Part shown: piece by piece, positions 7,741 to 11,670 of the stretch
Layout of the letters: each line of letters starts with the position of its first letter
How positions within the stretch are numbered: the first letter of the stretch is position 1
Assembly (NCBI GenBank): GCA_900546085.1
Contig: URBS01000068.1
Span: 1-11,670 of the forward strand
Source: an uncultured Collinsella sp.
GTDB taxonomy: Bacteria > Actinomycetota > Coriobacteriia > Coriobacteriales > Coriobacteriaceae
Reading direction: 5' to 3'
DNA length: 11,670 bases
The notes under the pieces: generated by a model
The model's input: the letters and a program-made list of their open reading frames with translations, nothing else
Told to the model about the DNA's origin: nothing
Database searches by the model: none
Position numbers and translations under genes: made by a program

Positions 7741-7881
7741 GATTAACGGGTATAGTGTTTAGTGGTAACGCGGCATTGTTAAACAAATTTGGATACAAAC
7801 GAATTTTATTAATAGGGACCTAGTTTTACTAAACAAAATCGAATGATGCTGATTGCACGAGCGGGCACAGCGATCGACTGT

Positions 7882-7932
7882 CAAACACGTTTACTCGGAC
7901 AAAACCGAGTCGGTTCTGTCCGAGTAAGTTTG
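7882..7932. repeat. Long near-perfect palindrome between divergent operons
   Basis: Bases 7891-7908 (TTACTCGGACAAAACCGA) pair with 7910-7927 around a single central G at 7909, with one mismatch (7902 A against 7916 C). An outer pair CAAAC (7882-7886) / GTTTG (7928-7932) extends it across a 4-base bulge. It is not followed by a T-run and neither flanking gene ends here, so it is not an ordinary terminator. A dyad operator, a structured RNA element, or an intergenic REP-like repeat are the options. Confidence 0.75.
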
Positions 7933-7989
7933 AATAGCGAATCGAGATTGTTATGTCCACATGGCGATGGCGAACATGGTTTCCATAAT

Positions 7990-8056
7990 GACAGATATAG
8001 TTGATATCTTGTGAAGGATGCAATATATTTCTGTCATGTTGCAACGGATATCTGTC
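7990..8056. promoter_or_regulatory. Three CTGTC half-sites, probable operator of the XRE regulator
   Basis: The motif ATATCTGTC occurs inverted at 7990-7998 (GACAGATAT) and direct at 8048-8056; a variant, ATTTCTGTC, is at 8027-8035. The CTGTC cores are centred at 7992, 8033 and 8054, that is 41 and 21 bases apart, close to four and two helical turns. They bracket the promoter listed at 8001-8029: one lies upstream of -35, one between -10 and the expected +1, one in the leader. This layout suggests autorepression by the adjacent XRE protein; it is inference from position and repetition. Confidence 0.5.
8001..8029 (+). promoter_or_regulatory. Promoter of the XRE/membrane-protein operon
   Basis: TTGATA (8001-8006) and TATATT (8024-8029) are separated by exactly 17 bases, a good sigma70-type promoter. 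Transcription would begin near 8036, leaving a leader of about 40 bases before the ATG at 8078. This also argues against the upstream ATG at 8018 as the regulator's start. Confidence 0.65.
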
Positions 8057-8077
8057 CACATTTACGAAAGGAACTCC

Positions 8078-8308
8078 ATGCCGGGCAAAAAGAACCTACG
8101 CATGAAGGCGGCACGCGCGGCGGCTGGCCTTTCGCAAGCTGACTTAGCCCAAGCCGTGGGCGTTGCGCGCCAAACCATCGGCCTTATCGAGGCGGGCGGC
8201 TACAACCCCACGCTCAATTTGTGCGTGGCAATCTGTAAGGCGCTGCGCGTTACGTTGAACGACTTGTTTTGGGAAGACGAAACTGACGCCGACCCTAATG
8301 CTCTTTAG
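8078..8308 (+). CDS. Small XRE-family helix-turn-helix regulator
   Basis: This 76-residue Cro/C1-type DNA-binding protein is almost entirely one HTH_3 domain. Helix 2 is SQADLAQAVG (19-28) and the recognition helix is VARQTIGLIEAG (29-40), followed by YNPTLNLCVAICKALRVTLNDLFW, the standard helix 4-5 segment. The short acidic tail has no sensor domain, so it probably acts as a dimeric autorepressor. The start is the ATG at 8078 with GAAAGGA (8066-8072); an in-frame ATG at 8018 would lie upstream of the -10. It overlaps by its stop codon the Shine-Dalgarno of the next gene, 9 bases apart, so the pair is translated from one message. Such small regulators commonly precede integral membrane proteins in Firmicutes and Actinobacteria. 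Confidence 0.9.
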   Translation: MPGKKNLRMKAARAAAGLSQADLAQAVGVARQTIGLIEAGGYNPTLNLCVAICKALRVTLNDLFWEDETDADPNAL

Positions 8309-8317
8309 GAGTTCACT

Positions 8318-8902
8318 ATGAAATATGAAGATCTGAAAATCGTGCAAAAGTGGCGTGAATATGCCGGCCCAAAGGATGAACGCCTGGAGGCTGAGAACGC
8401 GAAGATCTACAAGATTGGTTTCGTGCTGCTTTCGTTTGGCATGTTGATGATCTTTTTCTACCAGTTTATAGCTCGACAGGTTGCGTGGGTTCACAGCGAC
8501 GCCAGTGAAATGCCGCATGGCTTTGCAACGCCATTCGAGGCAGCCATGTATTTGTGGCTCGTTCTCGTGATGTTGATTTGCGCAGGACTGCAAACGCGGA
8601 AGGGCTATGTCGATACCAATCGTTTTGGGCAAACCGAGCATCTTCCTGTTGGATATTTCCTGCTTGTCAGCGGTCTTAGCGGCGCCGCGTTCGCGCTTGT
8701 TATTGCCGCAATGCGCTGTATCGCTGAGGCGCAGATCGTACCGCTCGAAAGCGTCTTTTGGTTGGCGAACCTGGCCACGGGCGTGTTCTGCGGTGCGACG
8801 ATTTTCGCGGCCACGTTTGCTGTCCTGTGCGCAACGTTTTTCACGGCGAAAAGACGCCGTGCCAAGCTCGAGGCAGAACTCGACTCCTCAGACGACATTT
8901 AA
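8318..8902 (+). CDS. Four-helix membrane protein paired with XRE regulator (DUF6773-like)
   Basis: This 194-residue protein begins with a charged cytoplasmic segment (KYEDLKIVQKWREYAGPKDER, then EAENAKIYK). Four hydrophobic helices follow at about 31-51, 74-91, 111-131 and 147-175, and then a basic stretch KRRRAKLEAE and an acidic end. The layout with both ends inside and the AENAKIYK lead into helix 1 resembles the DUF6773 membrane proteins that follow small XRE regulators; this family name is from memory and not checked. No catalytic motif is visible. Translation starts at ATG 8318 with AGGAG (8307-8311) overlapping the regulator's stop. Role unknown: an envelope-stress or peptide-response function is possible but unproven. 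Confidence 0.85.
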   Translation: MKYEDLKIVQKWREYAGPKDERLEAENAKIYKIGFVLLSFGMLMIFFYQFIARQVAWVHSDASEMPHGFATPFEAAMYLWLVLVMLICAGLQTRKGYVDTNRFGQTEHLPVGYFLLVSGLSGAAFALVIAAMRCIAEAQIVPLESVFWLANLATGVFCGATIFAATFAVLCATFFTAKRRRAKLEAELDSSDDI

Positions 8903-8907
8903 TGCGC

Positions 8908-8945
8908 AATGGGCTGGCTCTGGGTATCCAGAACCAGCCCATTTT
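8908..8945 (+). terminator. Intrinsic terminator of the XRE/membrane-protein operon
   Basis: AATGGGCTGG (8908-8917) plus TCTGG (8919-8923) pair with CCAGA (8928-8932) plus CCAGCCCATT (8934-8943), giving a 15-bp stem with one internal C/A mismatch and a GTAT loop. It ends in TTTT (8942-8945), five bases after the membrane protein's TAA. The T-run supports rightward action. Confidence 0.8.
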
Positions 8946-8992
8946 GATGTTCGATGAGCCGAGTCGGCGCCTCTCACAAAAGTAACTAGGAG

Positions 8993-11619
8993 CTAGCGAG
9001 GCTTATCCGAATTGACCTCATTGGCGGTGTCGGTTTCGAGCGCCGTGCGGCGGGCACTGTAGGCGACGAGGCCGGCGCCTGCCGCGGCGAGTGCTGCAGC
9101 GGCTGCCGTAAGGGGAGCGTTGACATCGCCCGTGCCCGCAAGCGCACCCGCTTTTCCGGAGCGCTTGTTATTGCCGTTGTCCTTGCCACTGCCGGAGCTG
9201 CTTCCGCCGGAGCCGCCGCCCTCGTCAGCACCGCCGCCACTCGAGCCACCATCGCCGTCTACTGTCATCGGGGCGTCGTGAAGTCCTGTCGTATCCGCGC
9301 TGTCGCATACGCCGACTTGCACTTCTGAGCGTTCGCATGCCGCGTCGGGCACATGAAGCTCGTACAGAACGGCACCCAGCGCCGAGTTTGCGCCCGGTCG
9401 GATCTCCTCGAGCGTTACGGGATCGAGCGCCACCAGATTACGCGCCTTCGCATACAGCGTTACGCGTTTGCCCACTTCGTCGCTCCAACTCTCGGGGATG
9501 GCGAAGCTCATGCGGAACTGTGCCGTGCAACCCGGTGCCAGCATGGCGTTGCCGTTGTCGGCTACCAGCGGGTGCGTTGCAAAACGTGTGCCCAGCGTCT
9601 CGGGCGCGTACTTCACGTGTGCCATGTCGTTGGCCGAAGCATTTTCGGCAAGCTCCGGATCGTAGATCGATGCCGTGCGTGCGTTCGCTCCGAATCCGAT
9701 GGATGCGCTGGAGAACGGTTGGCTGGAGCCCTCTCGGTACAGATCGATCGTGCCGGCAGTCAGCAAAGTGTTGCCGTCGTTTCGCACCGTGACCATGAAG
9801 GATTCGCCTGCCGCTCCGGGCACCACCGCGCCTGAGGTAGCGACCGCGCCCGTCGGAGTGGCACACGCCACCAAGGGCACTTCGATGCCGTGCAGCTCTG
9901 CCTCGCTCTTCTCCGCGCTCACAATGTGCGTGGCGAGCGCGGAGAGCATGCCTCCCGACGTCAAAAATGTCGTTATCTGATCGACGGGATGGTCCAGTTC
10001 GCACATCACGAACGGCTCCGTGAACAGATCGCCTGCCAAGGTGCTGGCGAAGATGCGGAAGTGCTTGCCCATCACTGCTACCGGGTTGCCTTCTTCGTCG
10101 TAGGTTTGCCCCACCTTGCCATCGGTGTTCTCTACATAGAGCGCGCACCTGCCGTTGTTGCTTACGCTAAACGATGCCGGGCCACAGCCTGCGGCACCCA
10201 CGGGCTGCGTTGCAAATGCCGATGCGCCTCGCGTCCAAGTAATATGCTGCAGCTGCTCGTTGACGGTGGCCAAAAAGCCCGAATGTTGTGGCCACGGCAC
10301 CGCATGGGGCACCGTGGCGTCTGGTGGCATAACGCCCCAGCCCGCAATGGACTGGCCGATCACGGCGTACGATGCGCAGCCGCAACCGTCTGCGGTCTCG
10401 TACGCAACGGGCACCACCATTTTGCCGTTGATATTCTCGGGCTCGCTCAGCTCGATACTCGACGGTGCCTGCGGAAAGCGAAGAACTTGGCGGAACGTCA
10501 GGCTGTCGCCCAAATCATCCGACCACAGGGTAAAGCATTCCAGCGCAACCTCGGCCTCGCTGCCGAGCGCCTTTTCTGCGGTGGTTCCGCGGCGGTGGAG
10601 GTAGGCACCCGACAGGCGTCCGTCGACCAGCGTCTTGCCTACCGTGATGCGCGGGCACTGCAGGCAATGGTAGCCATCCTCTTGCAGGCGGCCGCGCGAG
10701 ATGCTGCGCCACGACGTGTGCGATATCACGCGAACTCCGTCGTTGCTTATGCGCAGGCGCACAACGGACAGTATGCCGGATGTGCTCGCCGTATCGAAAA
10801 GGGTGTTGTCGCCGGCGGGGCGCTCGCCCGAGACCAGCAGCACGTAGGCGTCCTGGTTTTCCCTCCCGTCTGTATATTCCACCACGTCGAAGTCGTAATC
10901 GAATATGCCGTCGCGCCCCACGTCGCCCTCGCCAAACCCAAGGGGGAAGTCCACGGGCGTGGGAGCGGACCACGTGCCGTTTGCCTTTGTGTGCACCACC
11001 AGGCGCGAGCGGCCATTGTCGCCGTAGCGCACCGAGGCGATACGGAACAGGCATTCTACGCCGGCAATCATCGTTAGCTTCATGTGGGCTTCGCTGACCA
11101 CGCCGGAAAACAGCACGTTGTCGCTCGAGGGTTTTATGCCGCCACGCTCGTCCTCCGACACGCCGGCAGAATTGGCGTTCGGGTCCGCAACGGCGTTCGT
11201 TGACTGACCGATGTAGGTGTACTCATACATCGGCGCGGCATTTTCGTCGTTCTCCATCAGCGCGTGGACGAAATGTTCGACCTGTCCCGTGTCGTCGCTC
11301 TCCGCGTTCGTCTCGAGCTCAATGCGCGTGACCGTTTGATCCCAATCGCGCACGACAGGCGCGGCGTTTACGGCAGTGGCCTTAACCTCGGCGCGTGCGA
11401 GCAGCTCGGCGTTGGTGACGATGGTGGCCGATGCGATAAACTGCGGCACACCACCTGCCTCGGCGTTGCCGGCCGAGCCGAAACAGGCATCCAGCGTATA
11501 AGGCGTATCTCCACCCAATGCCAGCTCAGAGCGTTGGAGCACATACTTGTCGCCATTGTTCACCGACATATTCCACGAATCGATGAGTGTGGGCCACGAC
11601 CCCGACCAAGCCTTGGTGG
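8993..11619 (-). CDS. Large sortase-anchored surface protein, N-terminus missing
   Basis: The 874 genomic residues run off the contig end; the start is not present, because the apparent N-terminal MTGVQTCALPIS is adapter. Most of the length is beta-rich, Asp/Gly/Thr-rich extracellular sequence that I do not recognise, with propeller-like stretches (for example VVHTKANGTWSAPTPVDF and DAYVLLVSGERPAG). Around 9738-9805 it has a CARDB/Ig-like segment (FMVTVRNDGNTLLTAGTIDL). A Gly/Ser linker (about 9150-9260) leads to LAGTGD (9125-9142), a non-canonical LPxTG-type signal, then an Ala/Leu/Gly membrane helix and RR. The protein is therefore probably covalently wall-anchored. Odd points: at least 14 cysteines, including CLQC and GCGC, and about 18 polar residues after the RR, longer than the usual sorting-signal tail. 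Function unknown; adhesion or glycan binding is a guess. It converges on the operon terminator at 8908. Confidence 0.85.
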
Positions 11620-11670
11620 AGATCGGAAGAGCACACGTCTGAACTCCAGTCACTAGCTTATCTCGTATGC
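11620..11670 (+). other. Illumina TruSeq adapter with index 6-mer (artifact)
   Basis: From 11620 the sequence is the TruSeq read-1 adapter: AGATCGGAAGAGC, continuing to the standard CCAGTCAC, then the 6-base index TAGCTT (11654-11659), then ATCTCGTATGC. I recall TAGCTT as TruSeq index 10. This is not genomic. Read in reverse it creates the well-known false N-terminus MTGVQTCALPI, and forward the false DRKSTRLNSSH. Confidence 0.98.

Larger units (their letters stand above)
7628..8077. other. 450-bp divergent intergenic region, regulatory
   Basis: The region separates the leftward topoisomerase operon from the rightward XRE/membrane-protein operon. It is clearly more AT-rich than the genes, especially 7741-7850. 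It holds the LexA-like box (7727-7740), the long palindrome (7882-7932) and the XRE promoter with its half-sites (7990-8056), listed separately. Small symmetric elements also occur, such as TTGTTAAACAA (7776-7786) and TAGTTTTACTA (7821-7831). I could not pick a convincing -35/-10 pair for the topoisomerase operon. The reading frames through this stretch have no ribosome binding site or family similarity. Confidence 0.7.

Noticed and set aside
6761..7762. Rightward 333-codon frame opposite parE
   Set aside because: It is an antisense shadow of the conserved ATPase domain.
7756..7837. Three ACTAAACA/TTAAACAA-like motifs (7756-7763 inverted, 7779-7786, 7828-7835)
   Set aside because: Short AT-rich words in an AT-rich spacer with irregular spacing; not distinguishable from chance without comparative data.
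7891..7927. Reading the long palindrome as a phage or integrase attachment site
   Set aside because: There is no integrase, tRNA or flanking duplication nearby, and attachment cores are not usually extended perfect palindromes.
7829..8059. Leftward 76-codon frame in the intergenic region
   Set aside because: No Shine-Dalgarno, no family similarity, and it overlies the palindrome and the XRE promoter.
9890..11077. Rightward 395-codon frame opposite the surface protein
   Set aside because: It is Arg/Ala/His-rich shadow sequence; the leftward frame has the linker, sorting signal and membrane helix in the right order.

Overview
The window is a piece of a high-GC Gram-positive genome, most likely a gut actinobacterium of class Coriobacteriia and probably Collinsella or a close relative. 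This rests on the GC-rich codon use, the Gram-positive/actinobacterial LexA-type box, the LAGTG sortase signal and the mix of anaerobe redox genes. The genus is inference. Both ends are artificial: the first gene enters already open at base 1, and the last 51 bases (11620-11670) are Illumina TruSeq adapter, so genomic DNA ends at 11619.

Bases 1-1775 (+) hold a small-molecule redox cassette: a 5'-truncated carboxymuconolactone-decarboxylase/cupin fusion, an alpha/beta hydrolase reduced to a pseudogene by an internal out-of-frame deletion, and an intact NADPH-dependent FMN reductase-type flavoprotein with an iron-sulfur-flavoprotein cysteine motif. After a short AT-rich promoter region comes a lone AAA_14/DUF4143 ATPase (1956-3245), closed by a perfect 14-bp hairpin placed between convergent genes.

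Bases 3344-7627 (-) hold the two subunits of a type IIA topoisomerase of the topoisomerase IV type, B subunit first and A subunit second, transcribed leftwards as one unit. The 450-bp region upstream (7628-8077), shared with a divergent gene pair, is the richest non-coding part. It holds a LexA (SOS)-like palindrome 100 bp before the B-subunit start, a near-perfect 37-bp palindrome of unknown role, and a promoter surrounded by three CTGTC half-sites that drives a small XRE regulator.

The XRE regulator and a four-helix membrane protein (8078-8902, +) form a two-gene operon ending in a good intrinsic terminator. Finally, 8993-11619 (-) encodes the C-terminal 874 residues of a large, cysteine-rich, sortase-anchored surface protein whose N-terminus lies beyond the contig end. 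The adapter adds 12 false residues to this reading frame. I see no tRNA, rRNA, CRISPR array, transposase or phage gene, and no recognisable new defence system. The best leads are the regulatory DNA at 7727-8056 and the two assembly/decay observations.
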